Shown here one piece after another: positions 24,306-34,022 of a stretch of DNA of 64,000 bases. Position 1 is the first letter of the stretch, and every line of letters starts with the position of its first letter. The DNA lies in contig SOIM01000047.1 in assembly GCA_004377185.1 (NCBI GenBank), positions 1-64,000 of the forward strand, written 5' to 3'. The stretch comes from Methanomassiliicoccales archaeon (GTDB lineage Archaea > Thermoplasmatota > Thermoplasmata > RBG-16-68-12 > SOIM01). Made by a program: the position numbers and the translations under genes. Under the pieces are notes generated by a model. It saw only the letters and a list, made by a program, of their open reading frames with translations, was not told where the DNA came from and did not search any database.

Positions 24306-25637
24306 TTAGACCTCGAATCCCTTGCCCAAGATCGGGAGAATCACTTTTTTCGCCATGGACTTGAACAGCTCTGGCTCTTCGCAGTGGATTGGGATGAGAA
24401 CCTTGGGGTCGATATCCTTCACTATCGTCTTGATTTCCTCCATGCTGCAATGTCCACTTGCGTGCAATTGATGCTGCTTCAGGCCAAATCTGTCCAGCCA
24501 GTTGTTCTTCACTTCCTCTTCTATGTCGTCCTCTACGAACGGCTCACTCTTAGAATGTATGAAATGGCTCCCTTTCTTGGGCTGAATGTCCACCAGCTCA
24601 TTGAAGTGAAAGAAGTCCAACTGCAGTATCAGCTTGTCCTGGTTCTTGTGCACGTATTCAGCATTCACCGCCTTCTTCTCGAAGTCCTTCTCCCAGGAAG
24701 GGTATCTTTTCAACTCTCTGACATACACGAGTAAGTGCTTGTTCCTGATGACATCGGGGAGTTTGATCCCCGGATCCTTTCCCAGCGCGGTCAGAAGGTG
24801 GGCTGTCTTGGCTGACACAACGAACTTCCTTCCGGTCGCTTTGGCAACTTCATAGAACGTTCTCATCCTGTCCACGTCTCTGGGGTAGAAGGTGGTCACC
24901 ACCAGTTTCTTTCCGGCCTTTCTCACAACTGCTTTGCTGTGGCTCTTGACCTCCGCCTCGGTGTAGTTCTTTCTCTTTTCCTCGCTTGCCACTCTTGTTC
25001 CTTCGCAAATGAGGGCTATGGGCCTCTCTTCCTTGACCCTGGCCAGGAAATCCTCTGTAAGCTCACTGTGCGAACCGTGCTTTCTGAAATCGCCGGTGTA
25101 GACGATCGTCCCTTTCTTTGTGTGTATGATGTATCCGTATGCTGCCGGTACGCTGTGGTCCACGTGTATTGGTTCCACCTCAATTCCGTCCAGCTTTATC
25201 CTGTCACCCGTTCGGAACGTTTGGAAATCATGTTCTCCGAAGAAATCCTTGGAAGTGGTCACCCATGAGTCCATGATTATCTTCGTCCCCTCACCGAGAC
25301 ACACTGGGATATCGGGATGAACGAACCTCAAGTGCCAGGTGTGGTCAAAATGGATGTGGCTGAGGAATATTCCATCGAACATGGGCTTTCTGTAGCGGTA
25401 GCCGGTCCCCTCCAACGTTTCTTTGGAGTACAAACCGGGAATCTTGGGGACTAGATTCAACTCGAAATAGTCTCTGAGACCAAACCTATCCCTGGCACCC
25501 AGGAAACCTGTGAAGTATTCCTCTCCGAAACCAAAGCTCTGACCCATGTCCAGGAAGATCCTGGTCTTCCCTTCTTCCAGCAGAACCTTGTTCCCTCCGA
25601 TCTCTCCTACTCCTCCATACATCGTGATGTTCGCCAT
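24306..25637 (-). CDS. Metallo-beta-lactamase RNase J-like nuclease
   Basis: 443 residues. MBL signature SHIHFDHTWHLRF (HxHxDH, about residues 94-106), then VDHSVPAAYGY and VYTGDFRKHGS. The beta-CASP part has ICEGTR and the late HASGHCSMEE and PIHCEEPE motifs. This is the RNase J arrangement without the long C-terminal domain, so an mRNA- or rRNA-processing ribonuclease is likely. It converges on the 23486 gene with a 10-base gap. Start ATG 25637 follows a GGGAGGGC site. Confidence 0.85.
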   Translation of the reverse strand: MANITMYGGVGEIGGNKVLLEEGKTRIFLDMGQSFGFGEEYFTGFLGARDRFGLRDYFELNLVPKIPGLYSKETLEGTGYRYRKPMFDGIFLSHIHFDHTWHLRFVHPDIPVCLGEGTKIIMDSWVTTSKDFFGEHDFQTFRTGDRIKLDGIEVEPIHVDHSVPAAYGYIIHTKKGTIVYTGDFRKHGSHSELTEDFLARVKEERPIALICEGTRVASEEKRKNYTEAEVKSHSKAVVRKAGKKLVVTTFYPRDVDRMRTFYEVAKATGRKFVVSAKTAHLLTALGKDPGIKLPDVIRNKHLLVYVRELKRYPSWEKDFEKKAVNAEYVHKNQDKLILQLDFFHFNELVDIQPKKGSHFIHSKSEPFVEDDIEEEVKNNWLDRFGLKQHQLHASGHCSMEEIKTIVKDIDPKVLIPIHCEEPELFKSMAKKVILPILGKGFEV

Positions 25638-25788
25638 TCAATGCCCTCCCCTGTTCGGAGAACACAAAATATGCCAAGGAGTACTTGTTCGTTTCTGAAG
25701 ACTATCCTACAAAGCCAGGACAATTGCGGAAGATTAATGAGTGCGTCATTCGATATATCTTCACAAGGGAGGTTCGGACCTGAGAGGT

Positions 25789-28314
25789 TTGCGTGGGCCA
25801 GTAAGCAGGATTTCTATCTTTGTTGTGCTGGCTAGCCTCCTTCTCTCAAGTGGAATCGTCGAAAGTTTCCCCTCAGACCAGAACTCTATGCCCGTAGAGT
25901 CGTTTTCGGTGGATGAACCTCGACCTTCAGATGCCCCATTGGAAAGACCTAGAGAAGCTGTCCCGCCACTCTTGCTGGCCAAGTACAATTCTCTCTTCAA
26001 CTACTCGGACGTTCTGGTCGTCCGGAACATGGACTCACCCATTTCAATGGAGATCGCGGACTACTTCATTCAACAGAGGAACATCCCACCTGAGAACATC
26101 TGCAACGTGTCCACCTCCACTGCCGAAGTGATTGACAGAGCAACTTTCAACAACCTGCGGGCCCAGATCGAGAGTAATATGACCACACACGGACTGGTTG
26201 ACAAGACAAACATCATCGTCACCACAAAAGGAGTTCCCCTGAAGGTATCCGATCTCTTCGACGGGATGAGGGCATCAGTGGACTCCGAGTTGGCTCTGAT
26301 AAACGATATCAATTCCGGGGCAATTGGCAACATGTGGTGGTTTCTCAATCCCTATTTCAACGCCACTGAAGAGTTCTCCCACACATCCTATCACATGTAT
26401 ATCGTCACCAGGTTGACCGGATATGATTCAGAAGATGCCAAGGGACTGGTGGACAAGGCCACAAGAAGCATTGGGAGAAGAGGAAGGTTCGTCCTGGACA
26501 TTGATCCGCGAAGGGATGCCTCTCCTGGATACAAGGTGGGTAACGACTGGATGAGGATAGCGTATGACACACTCGTCTCAAGGGGATTCCAGGTCTTCAT
26601 TGACCAGAACAACACATTCGTGAACAATCAAACAGGTCTCGCAGGATACTCCAGCTGGGGGAGCAACGATGGAAATTGGTACATAGCCGAAAACACGAAC
26701 ACTGGATTCGAAACGGATTCTGATGGTGACCTGATTCCTGACGATTGGTTCAAGACGGATAACCCTGGTCTGAGCGAGGTGATAATGAGTGGTGTGGACC
26801 CACAATCGGACATCTTTGCCGTCAAGATGAACCGTTCCCAACCGAACGAGAACTACACCGCAATCTCACAGAACTTCAGTCTCACCCCTGAAAGAAGGTA
26901 TTATCTGACAGCTGCTGCAAATCTCACGAACGTCAGCGGGGAGAAAGGGGTCCACCTGCAGATCAAGTCCTATGCCTCTAACGGAACACTGTTGGGCACA
27001 TTCAACGGGAGCGTCAGATCTGGTACAACCGCGAACTATGTCGGCCTTGGGCAGGTCGTCTATGAACCCCAGCTAGGAGCTGCGAAACTGGTAATCTCTG
27101 CCGTTATGTCAAAGTCAAAGGGGTTGGTCTATGTGGACAACGTCATTCTGAGAGAGATCAAACCCCACAATACATGGATAGACGGAGCGGTGGGTGAGAC
27201 CTATGTCTCAACCGGCGGAAGAAGCTTCAGATATCTGACCCGCTACGGCCAGTCCCTCGTAGCAGACCTGATAAAAGACGGAATAAGCGGAATCAAAGGG
27301 TACGTGTACGAACCCTACTTGACTGCAGTTGCTCATCCGAATATCTTGTTTGAGAGATATACGAGCGGCTACAGCCTGGGCGAGAGCTTTGCCATGGCAT
27401 CTGAGATCTCTCTCAGCTGGATGGATGTGATTATCGGCGACCCCAAGGTCGCACCTTACAACATGAGCTACGTACCGGACCTGGCTATTGAGGGGTCCAA
27501 TTACACGGTTTCCAATAACGAGATAATACTTGGTTCGAACGTTTCCTTCTCAGTCATTATGGAGAACAGGGGCAGTTTCCCAGCCGTGAACGCCACAGTC
27601 TCCTTTTACATGGGTCAACCTGGCTCCGGAGGTATTCCCTTCAAGAACTTCACGTTGACGGTTGATGACAAGAACTGGACGGAGGTCAATTTCAGCTGGC
27701 AAGCAAGAGGATTCCTCGGAGAGTATGACCTTTGTGTCCTTTTAGATCCAGAAGACGAGTTCTTTGAATTGGACGAGGGGAACAACATGGCCTGCCAACA
27801 CGTACGTATCTCGGATGGGATATATCTCAGAGCGGGATGGAACCTGATATCGCTACCTCTCCTACCATATGACACCAACCTGACCGAGGCTCTTCAGAGC
27901 ATAGATGGCCAGTACGACATGGTTCGGTATTTCGACTCCTGGGACTCGTCCGATCCCTGGAAGATGTATTCCTCATTCAAGCCGCTTGGGCTGAGCGATT
28001 TGAGAACGATTGACAGCAAGATGGGAATCTGGATACATATGTTGAGTTCCACCGTCCTACCGGTCAATGGCTCCGTTCCCCTGGTAACGGAAATAGACTT
28101 GCATTCAGGATGGAATCTCATTGGATATCCCAGTCTTACTGACAGAAGGATTGAGGATGTCTTTGCCGGGCTTCCCTTGGAGAGGATCGAGAGCTTTGAT
28201 GAGAATGCGGGACCCTACTTCCTCCAGCGTCTTGATATCACTGGTTATCTCGCACCCGGCAAGGGCTATTGGGTAAGGGTTTCCGGAGACTGCAACATCA
28301 CCATATCTGGGTAG
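25789..28314 (+). CDS. TIGR03790-type secreted protein with CARDB-like domain
   Basis: About 841 residues. GATATATCT at 25752-25760 places transcription near 25782, so I take TTG 25789; the frame itself opens at 25741. Signal peptide: SIFVVLASLLLSSGIVES. Residues about 75-560 fit the TIGR03790 family (DVLVVRNMDSPISMEIADYF, NIPPENICNVSTS, IIVTTKGVPLKV), known mainly from bacteria and of unknown function. A CARDB-like beta-sandwich follows (VSFSVIMENRGSFPAVNATV). The end has two GWNLISLP/GWNLIGYP repeats typical of euryarchaeal secreted proteins. Asn-rich glycosylation sequons are frequent. Confidence 0.75.
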   Translation: MRGPVSRISIFVVLASLLLSSGIVESFPSDQNSMPVESFSVDEPRPSDAPLERPREAVPPLLLAKYNSLFNYSDVLVVRNMDSPISMEIADYFIQQRNIPPENICNVSTSTAEVIDRATFNNLRAQIESNMTTHGLVDKTNIIVTTKGVPLKVSDLFDGMRASVDSELALINDINSGAIGNMWWFLNPYFNATEEFSHTSYHMYIVTRLTGYDSEDAKGLVDKATRSIGRRGRFVLDIDPRRDASPGYKVGNDWMRIAYDTLVSRGFQVFIDQNNTFVNNQTGLAGYSSWGSNDGNWYIAENTNTGFETDSDGDLIPDDWFKTDNPGLSEVIMSGVDPQSDIFAVKMNRSQPNENYTAISQNFSLTPERRYYLTAAANLTNVSGEKGVHLQIKSYASNGTLLGTFNGSVRSGTTANYVGLGQVVYEPQLGAAKLVISAVMSKSKGLVYVDNVILREIKPHNTWIDGAVGETYVSTGGRSFRYLTRYGQSLVADLIKDGISGIKGYVYEPYLTAVAHPNILFERYTSGYSLGESFAMASEISLSWMDVIIGDPKVAPYNMSYVPDLAIEGSNYTVSNNEIILGSNVSFSVIMENRGSFPAVNATVSFYMGQPGSGGIPFKNFTLTVDDKNWTEVNFSWQARGFLGEYDLCVLLDPEDEFFELDEGNNMACQHVRISDGIYLRAGWNLISLPLLPYDTNLTEALQSIDGQYDMVRYFDSWDSSDPWKMYSSFKPLGLSDLRTIDSKMGIWIHMLSSTVLPVNGSVPLVTEIDLHSGWNLIGYPSLTDRRIEDVFAGLPLERIESFDENAGPYFLQRLDITGYLAPGKGYWVRVSGDCNITISG

Positions 28315-28334
28315 TTCGAGAACCCACTCCTCCT

Positions 28335-29345
28335 CTACCGCGGCCTCATATCGATTTCAACGAATTGGTCCTCTTCTATGTCCTGAACAGTCATCCCGTA
28401 GTAGTCCTGGGTGAAACTTATCTTCCAAGTCATTCCGTTGAAGAGAAGGAACGAGAACTCGTGCTCGACCGTCTTCCAAGCCTCGAACGTAAAGGGATTG
28501 TGGTTGAACACATGGGCACGTTGCATGTCGACCATCGCACTCTTTGACAGCCACCAGGAGCGGTAGTAGCCATCGTTGTCTGTTTCACCAACATCTATCC
28601 GGAACCCGTACATATCCGTGATTGACAGATTTGCCTTGGGAAGGGTAGTGTGCACCCGGATGTATTCATAGAAATAGACAAAGCCAAAACCTCTGACTGA
28701 TCCAACACCCGAGTAAGTGCTATTCCACATGTTGACTTCACTCACACCCTCTCGGAAGGACAAGTGGCCCACGGACGAGTTTCTGATGTTCACCCACGAA
28801 TTCAGAACCATAACCCCTTGGACATCGCTTTCAAATATGTAGTCAAACTCCACATTCAACGAGATGTAGAAGGTTATTGCATGGTCTTGGTAAGAGCTGA
28901 CGGTCGAGTGGCTGAGCCGGAAGTACATTGTCGCGATTATTCCCTCTCCTATTGGGTCTCTGCTCCTGACGCCTTCTATGGTCGAATTATTGATGATTGC
29001 AGCTCCGTAGATTTCAAGGTAGTAGCCAGTCTCGTCACAGCTTTTAATGGTCGAGTCTTCCATTTCCAGCAAGCCCATCACTCTTATCCCGATCATTCTG
29101 TCCTTCGAGTGCATCTCAACGGTGGCGTTCCGAATCTTGAAGACTTGATGATGCTGTATCAAGATGTCTATTCCCACCACAAATGTCCCGTTCTCCCACA
29201 CCCAATCCCAAACAGGAAGAGGGGAGGGGCTGGAAGTTCCCGCCTTCCACGAGGCCTCTGCTAGTGGGGCTGCCACAAACAAGGCTGCCACAACAACCGC
29301 GATAGTGATTATCACGGTTGATTTTGTCACGTCACGATTTATCAT
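28335..29345 (-). CDS. Secreted parallel beta-helix-like protein
   Basis: 336 residues from ATG 29345. A TATA-like TTATTATAA at about 29367-29376 makes this start leaderless or nearly so. Signal peptide: VIITIAVVVAALFVAAPLAEA. The middle consists of short beta-strand turns (MEDSTIKSCDETGYYLEIYG, INNSTIEGV, LSHSTVSSYQDHAITFY, LNSWVNIRNSSVGHL), like a right-handed beta-helix. The last ~100 residues are a separate domain. No anchor is seen. It converges on the 25789 gene. Confidence 0.6.
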   Translation of the reverse strand: MINRDVTKSTVIITIAVVVAALFVAAPLAEASWKAGTSSPSPLPVWDWVWENGTFVVGIDILIQHHQVFKIRNATVEMHSKDRMIGIRVMGLLEMEDSTIKSCDETGYYLEIYGAAIINNSTIEGVRSRDPIGEGIIATMYFRLSHSTVSSYQDHAITFYISLNVEFDYIFESDVQGVMVLNSWVNIRNSSVGHLSFREGVSEVNMWNSTYSGVGSVRGFGFVYFYEYIRVHTTLPKANLSITDMYGFRIDVGETDNDGYYRSWWLSKSAMVDMQRAHVFNHNPFTFEAWKTVEHEFSFLLFNGMTWKISFTQDYYGMTVQDIEEDQFVEIDMRPR

Positions 29346-29504
29346 GTATAATATTGTGCTGCGCATATTATAATAACTTTATGGTGAGATAGTCGTCACT
29401 TGTTCTCACAAGAGGTTCTCGCTATCGGGAATCAAACTGAGAATTACCCAGCCAGTGGTCAGTTCGCACAGGAAGAGTACCCTAAATTGGGTCCTAAATG
29501 GTTC

Positions 29505-30290
29505 TCAGTTCTCAAATTCGGGTTTACGTTTCTCTAGAAAAGCCTTCATTCCTTCCTTCTGATCGTGTGTCCCGAAGAGGGATGCCCATTCCTTGGTCTC
29601 GTAACCCAAACCATCTTCATAGCCCATCTCCAGGCTCATCCGAATGGACCGCTTCGCCGCCATCAGTGCCTGCCTGCTCTTGCTGGACAACTCCTCTGCG
29701 TAGGTTTGGACAACCGAGTCCAGTTCCTCCTTTGGAACCACTTGATTGACGAGTCCGATCTCCAGTGCTTGGTGTGCGTCCAACTTTACGCCCATGAAAA
29801 TCATCTCTCGGGCCTTTGCTATCCCCACAATCCTTGCGAGCCTTTGCGTCCCTCCCCAACCTGGTATGACTCCGATATTTATCTCTGGCTGAGAGAAAAC
29901 GCAGTCTTCAGAAGCAATCCTGATGTCGCAGGCGCAGGCGAACTCCACTCCACCGCCCAAGACATATCCCTTCAGTGCGACCACCACGGGCGGAAGGTCC
30001 TTCTCAAGCCTCCGTGCAATTCGATGACCCATCTCGGAGAACTTCCTGGCCTCTTCCGAGTCATAGGTGGCCATTTCGGTTATGTCTGCCCCGGCCGTGA
30101 AACCCTTCGATGAATTGCTCTTCAATAGAACAACCTTGACAGTCTCGTTCTCGACCAGGCCATCGATTACCGAGTCGAACTCTTTCAAAACGGAAGAATC
30201 GAAAATGTTCATTCTCTCAGGGTTGTCAAGAACCACGGTCGCGATGCCGTCGTTCGTTTCTGCCTTTATCCTTCTTCTCTTTTTCTTCAA
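29505..30290 (-). CDS. Enoyl-CoA hydratase (crotonase family)
   Basis: 261 residues. The oxyanion-hole segments GFTAGADITEM and LGGGVEFACACDI and the two acidic residues of true hydratases (Glu in GGGVEF and in QPEINIG) are all present. It interconverts trans-enoyl-CoA and 3-hydroxyacyl-CoA. It is the last gene of the PHA operon, 53 bases after phaC, so it may link fatty-acid oxidation to the hydroxyacyl-CoA pool. The start is TTG 30290 preceded by GGTGGGG. Confidence 0.85.
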   Translation of the reverse strand: MKKKRRRIKAETNDGIATVVLDNPERMNIFDSSVLKEFDSVIDGLVENETVKVVLLKSNSSKGFTAGADITEMATYDSEEARKFSEMGHRIARRLEKDLPPVVVALKGYVLGGGVEFACACDIRIASEDCVFSQPEINIGVIPGWGGTQRLARIVGIAKAREMIFMGVKLDAHQALEIGLVNQVVPKEELDSVVQTYAEELSSKSRQALMAAKRSIRMSLEMGYEDGLGYETKEWASLFGTHDQKEGMKAFLEKRKPEFEN

Positions 30291-30343
30291 TGAACCGCCC
30301 CACCATGTGAAGATGGAGTTTGTTCAGGAATCGTACTTGAAAG

Positions 30344-31468
30344 CTATCTGCGAGATCGGGTCTTACCTTTCCCTTTTCCTCTTCCGTCGCACCTTTTTGC
30401 CAGCCATTCTGTGACCTTTGGCCAGACCTTTCTATGGGAGCGGCTGCCCACCGAGAGCCCGATGTGGCCACAGCTGCATTCTATCGACATCTTGTCCTTG
30501 CTTGATACGTAATCAAGAAGAGCTGTCGTGGAGGCCAGAGGAACGATGTGGTCCCGCTCGCCTGATATGGTGATGACGGGCATTCCGATGTTCTTCAGAT
30601 CCACCTTGTTGCCATTGATGCGAAGCTTGTTCTGGACAATGTAGTTGCCCTGATACCATTTCTCAATCAGTTCTTGGTAAAATGCACCTGTGACGGGGAT
30701 GCCATCGTGTATCCATTTCTCCATCTTGAAGAACATGTCCACGAACTTCTCGTTCTGAGCGTTCTCAAACAGGGTCAGGTATTTCGTGTGGAGATTCTGG
30801 ACCGGGTCTAGGAACTTGAAGGTCCAGGTGAACATGTAGTCGGGGATGTTTCCGAAAGCTTTCACCATCTTCTCTGCATTGAAATATCGTTCATCAGTCC
30901 ACCATTCAAAGGCTCCGTACTTCTCACCAAAATCGATGGGACCAGCCATTATCATCAGGTTCCTTATCTTATCCGGATGTAATGCGGCATAGATTGCTGC
31001 CAGCGTTCCTCCCAGGCAATAGCCAAAGAGATTGACCTTCTCGGTGCCGTGAACTTCCCTTATCCAGTCCGCGGCCTGATCGATGTACCTCTCCACGTAG
31101 TCTTCCGTTGATATGTACTTGTCCGAGTTCCCCGGCTTTCCCCAGTCAATCAGATACACATCAAAACCCTTCTTCAGAAAGGTACGGATTACGCTTCGGT
31201 CCGGTAGCAGGTCAAGAATGTAGGGCTTGTTGATCACCGCATAAACCATCAGAACTGGGGGGCTTCTGGATTTCTTGGTTTCCTTCTCATAGTGGAGAAG
31301 TCTCATCTTGTCCTTCTGATAGACGACCTCATGTGGCGTAGAGCCAACCTCGGCATCAGGAGGCCTGATTATCAATTCGGAATACTTCACCGCATTCTCC
31401 CAAAACTGGACTGCGTTCTCCTGTATGGTTTCCAGGCGTGAATCTTCATTATGTCTTGTTCCCGACAT
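30344..31468 (-). CDS. phaC: Class III polyhydroxyalkanoate synthase catalytic subunit
   Basis: 374 residues from ATG 31468. Alpha/beta-hydrolase fold with lipase-like box GYCLGG (catalytic Cys151), Asp in SGERDHIVP and His in CGHIGLSVG, the triad of PHA synthases. The length of ~370 fits class III, which needs PhaE; a PhaE-like gene is directly upstream. It polymerises 3-hydroxyacyl-CoA on granule surfaces. The C-terminal tail is strongly basic (GRGKGKGKTRSRR), unusual and possibly for nucleic-acid or granule contacts. Confidence 0.92.
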   Translation of the reverse strand: MSGTRHNEDSRLETIQENAVQFWENAVKYSELIIRPPDAEVGSTPHEVVYQKDKMRLLHYEKETKKSRSPPVLMVYAVINKPYILDLLPDRSVIRTFLKKGFDVYLIDWGKPGNSDKYISTEDYVERYIDQAADWIREVHGTEKVNLFGYCLGGTLAAIYAALHPDKIRNLMIMAGPIDFGEKYGAFEWWTDERYFNAEKMVKAFGNIPDYMFTWTFKFLDPVQNLHTKYLTLFENAQNEKFVDMFFKMEKWIHDGIPVTGAFYQELIEKWYQGNYIVQNKLRINGNKVDLKNIGMPVITISGERDHIVPLASTTALLDYVSSKDKMSIECSCGHIGLSVGSRSHRKVWPKVTEWLAKRCDGRGKGKGKTRSRR

Positions 31469-31503
31469 GGTATCACATCCATCTCTGAATCGAATCGGCA
31501 AAA

Positions 31504-32058
31504 CTAGCGTTTGTCAGTTCCTTCGGATTTCGAGACGAGCTGGTTCAGATCCCTGCTTATACCGTCCATCTTCCTGTCGAGATGGTACAGCTTCTCTGCA
31601 ATCTCATCCATGTCATCTCTTGTGGGAAGGCCCAGACCGCTCAGCGTTCCTCGGTTCACATTATCCGTTTCTATCTTCCAATCTAGAAAAGCATCTAGCA
31701 CTTTCGCGTTCTGCTTGAGGACCGAGGGCGTCACCATAGCTTCCTTGAACATCTCCGAGTAGGACCTGGCGCATATCTGATAGATCTCCTTTGATTTCTC
31801 AAGGCCTTCTTCCGTCGACCAGGTTCTGGGAAGGGCCTCTCCTATCTTCCTGAACATGTTCGCCATGTGTCTGCTCGAGATCTGCGCGAAATCCAGGCCA
31901 GCCTGGGCAGCGTCCGTCCCTTCCTCGGATTCAATGAGTTCATTCCACATCTCCATTTGCCTTTCCATCTGTTCGAAGAAGAAGGGAATGGTCGAGCTCT
32001 GTGACTCCTCTTTCTCATCTGGCTTCTTTCCTTTCTTGTTGCTTCTCACCGCAATCAC
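31504..32058 (-). CDS. phaE: PHA synthase subunit PhaE-like
   Basis: 184 residues from GTG 32058 (GTG 32049 possible, with GGTGAT before it). Helical, no signal peptide. The end GLGLPTRDDMDEIAEKLYHL is the recognised PhaE C-terminal signature. It is shorter than many bacterial PhaE proteins. It should form the heteromeric synthase with PhaC, 35 bases downstream. Confidence 0.8.
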   Translation of the reverse strand: MIAVRSNKKGKKPDEKEESQSSTIPFFFEQMERQMEMWNELIESEEGTDAAQAGLDFAQISSRHMANMFRKIGEALPRTWSTEEGLEKSKEIYQICARSYSEMFKEAMVTPSVLKQNAKVLDAFLDWKIETDNVNRGTLSGLGLPTRDDMDEIAEKLYHLDRKMDGISRDLNQLVSKSEGTDKR

Positions 32059-32092
32059 CGAATGTCGTCAGTACATCTGTCTTCCATTTCGT

Positions 32093-33055
32093 CTAATTGT
32101 GTTGCTTCTTCTCGAGGGTTCCCACTCTTCGCTGCAGTTGTTCGATTTCCTTCTTCAGGTCGTTGTTGTCACTTCTCAAGGACCGGCTGTACCAATTATA
32201 CCAGGTCTTCTGGTTGTCGAAGTACCATTTCCAGAGGTCCTCGTAGTCCCCTCCGATCTTGTGGGAGGTGGATATTATCTCCTTCTCCAGCTTGGAGCAG
32301 TAGTCAAACCACATGTTCTGCAGTCTTTCCACGTCAACATTGGTCTCCTTCACCATGTTCTGCAGGCCATTGCCTATCTCTTTTGAGAAGTCCGTCCAGA
32401 GGTCGGCGAATTCATCATAGGTGTTGCCATCCTCGGTGAGGGTCGTCACTACATCCTGCATCTTCTTTGAGAAGTCATACCAGACCTGGTGGATTTCTTC
32501 CATCTCCTCGGTGCTCAGGTCCGTGGTCGAGCGGATGTATTCCTGCATTTCTCCCGCGAACCCGGTCCAGGTCTCATGTACGTCCTTGAACTCCCAGGGC
32601 TTCACATCTCCTGTGGCTGCCTTGGTGATCTCTTCACCAATCGACCCTGAATAGTTCTGCCAGTACTTGTCGAGCTTCTCATACGTTCTCTGACCCTTGG
32701 ACATGACCTTTGACAGCCTGTGGTTCATCCTGTTCGAGTAGTTCTTCCAGATGTCGTAGGCCTCTCGGTATTTGTGTCCCGGGGCGGTCTTGGTCATCCT
32801 GTTCCCCATCTTCTCGGTGAACTTCATCCATTTGTTGTAGAAATCGTGGTATGTCTTCTGCTGCTTCTCCATGTTTTCCGAGATCCTGGTTTCCATGCGT
32901 TTTGTCATGTTGGTCCAGGTGTTGTACAGCATCTCGTAGGATTCACCTGTATCAGGGATGGTTCCCGTTAGGGAGGTTGCAGGATATCCAGTCGTCTTCT
33001 TCGGGTGTGGGGTTTTCCCACTTTTCTTCCTTCCATGCGTCTTTCTTTTTGTCAT
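32093..33055 (-). CDS. Phasin-like protein of tryptophan-marked helical repeats
   Basis: 320 residues from ATG 33055, which has GGAGG 8 bases before it (ATG 33070 lies upstream in frame). After a basic, Thr/Lys-rich start come nine repeats of ~27-33 residues with the pattern W-x-(D/N/K)-(F/Y/M)-x4-M, for example YNTWTNMTKRMETRI, YDIWKNYSNRMNHRL, HETWTGFAGEMQEYI and ADLWTDFSKEIGNGL. The end is a leucine-zipper-like coiled coil (LKKEIEQLQRRVGTLEKKQ). Position between reductase and PhaE genes suggests a granule-coating protein. The repeat is not one I know from described phasins. Confidence 0.65.
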   Translation of the reverse strand: MTKRKTHGRKKSGKTPHPKKTTGYPATSLTGTIPDTGESYEMLYNTWTNMTKRMETRISENMEKQQKTYHDFYNKWMKFTEKMGNRMTKTAPGHKYREAYDIWKNYSNRMNHRLSKVMSKGQRTYEKLDKYWQNYSGSIGEEITKAATGDVKPWEFKDVHETWTGFAGEMQEYIRSTTDLSTEEMEEIHQVWYDFSKKMQDVVTTLTEDGNTYDEFADLWTDFSKEIGNGLQNMVKETNVDVERLQNMWFDYCSKLEKEIISTSHKIGGDYEDLWKWYFDNQKTWYNWYSRSLRSDNNDLKKEIEQLQRRVGTLEKKQHN

Positions 33056-33096
33056 TTCAGTTGCCTCCATTTATGATTCTGTTATTTTGGCGACCT

Positions 33097-33897
33097 TTAG
33101 AGATACATTCCTCCGTTTACGTTAAGGACATGACCGGTGACGTAGTCCGCATCGTCCGATGCGAGGAAAACAACGGCTCTGGCCACCTCTTCAGGTTTTC
33201 CGAACCGTCTCATCGGGATTTGGGAGATTATTCTCTCTCGGATTTTGTCTGGGACTCCGGACAACATATCGGTCTCGATGAAGCCAGGTGCTATTGCGTT
33301 GACGTTGATTCCCTTCCTTGCCAGTTCCTTTGCAAGTGATTTCGTGAACCCGATTATGCCAGCCTTTGAGGCCGCATAGTTGGCCTGGCCCACGTTCCCC
33401 ATCTGTCCCACAATGGACGTGATGTTGATGATTCTCGGGTATGAGGATTGTTCCAGGTGTTCGAGAAATACTCTCGTACAGTTGAAGACCCCGTTCATGT
33501 TTACGGAGAAGACCTCTTTCCAGGCGCTCTCTTCCATCTTGGAAAACAGCGTGTCCCTGTTGATGCCAGCGTTGTTCACCAGGATGTCAACATTTCCCAT
33601 GTGCTTCTCCACGCTTCTCTTCATCTCCTTTACCTGTTCCATTTCACTCACGTCCGCGGAATAGACCCAGGCTTGTTCCCCTAGGTCATCCACGATCCTC
33701 GCAAGCTCGTCCGCGTCCTCATCGCTGGAACGGTAGTTTATCACAACATCAGCACCATCTCTTGCAAGAGCAAGGGCGATCTCTCTCCCGATGCCTCTGG
33801 AAGCGCCAGTTACAACGGCCCTCCGTCCTTCGAGCCTTCTCCTTGTGCCAACTGAATCATTCTCATTTCGGAGCTCTTTGATGGTTTGCTCTTGCAT
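33097..33897 (-). CDS. Acetoacetyl-CoA/3-oxoacyl reductase (FabG/PhaB-like SDR)
   Basis: 266 residues from ATG 33897 after AAAGGTG. Short-chain dehydrogenase: cofactor motif VVTGASRGIGREIAL, NNAG, catalytic Ser in ITSIVGQ and YAASK (YxxxK). The end VTGHVLNVNGGMYL is typical of FabG/PhaB. NADPH-dependent reduction of acetoacetyl-CoA to (R)-3-hydroxybutyryl-CoA would supply PhaC. It is first in the operon. A thiolase (PhaA) is not in the window. Confidence 0.9.
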   Translation of the reverse strand: MQEQTIKELRNENDSVGTRRRLEGRRAVVTGASRGIGREIALALARDGADVVINYRSSDEDADELARIVDDLGEQAWVYSADVSEMEQVKEMKRSVEKHMGNVDILVNNAGINRDTLFSKMEESAWKEVFSVNMNGVFNCTRVFLEHLEQSSYPRIINITSIVGQMGNVGQANYAASKAGIIGFTKSLAKELARKGINVNAIAPGFIETDMLSGVPDKIRERIISQIPMRRFGKPEEVARAVVFLASDDADYVTGHVLNVNGGMYL

Positions 33898-34022
33898 TTT
33901 CAGCACCTTTAGCCTATTCAGAGGTAACCACAGGAAGGCCCTCCCTCCACCTGAGGACATTTTCGGCCCTCAGCCTATGGTGGTCCGGTTCCTTCCCACC
34001 TCCGAGTTTATCACGAATATTG

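Noticed and set aside
29420-29450. Further tRNA-like fragment (ATCGGGAATCAAACTGAG)
   Set aside because: Matches the T-arm pattern only loosely and lacks the GGGCCCGG part shared by the others.
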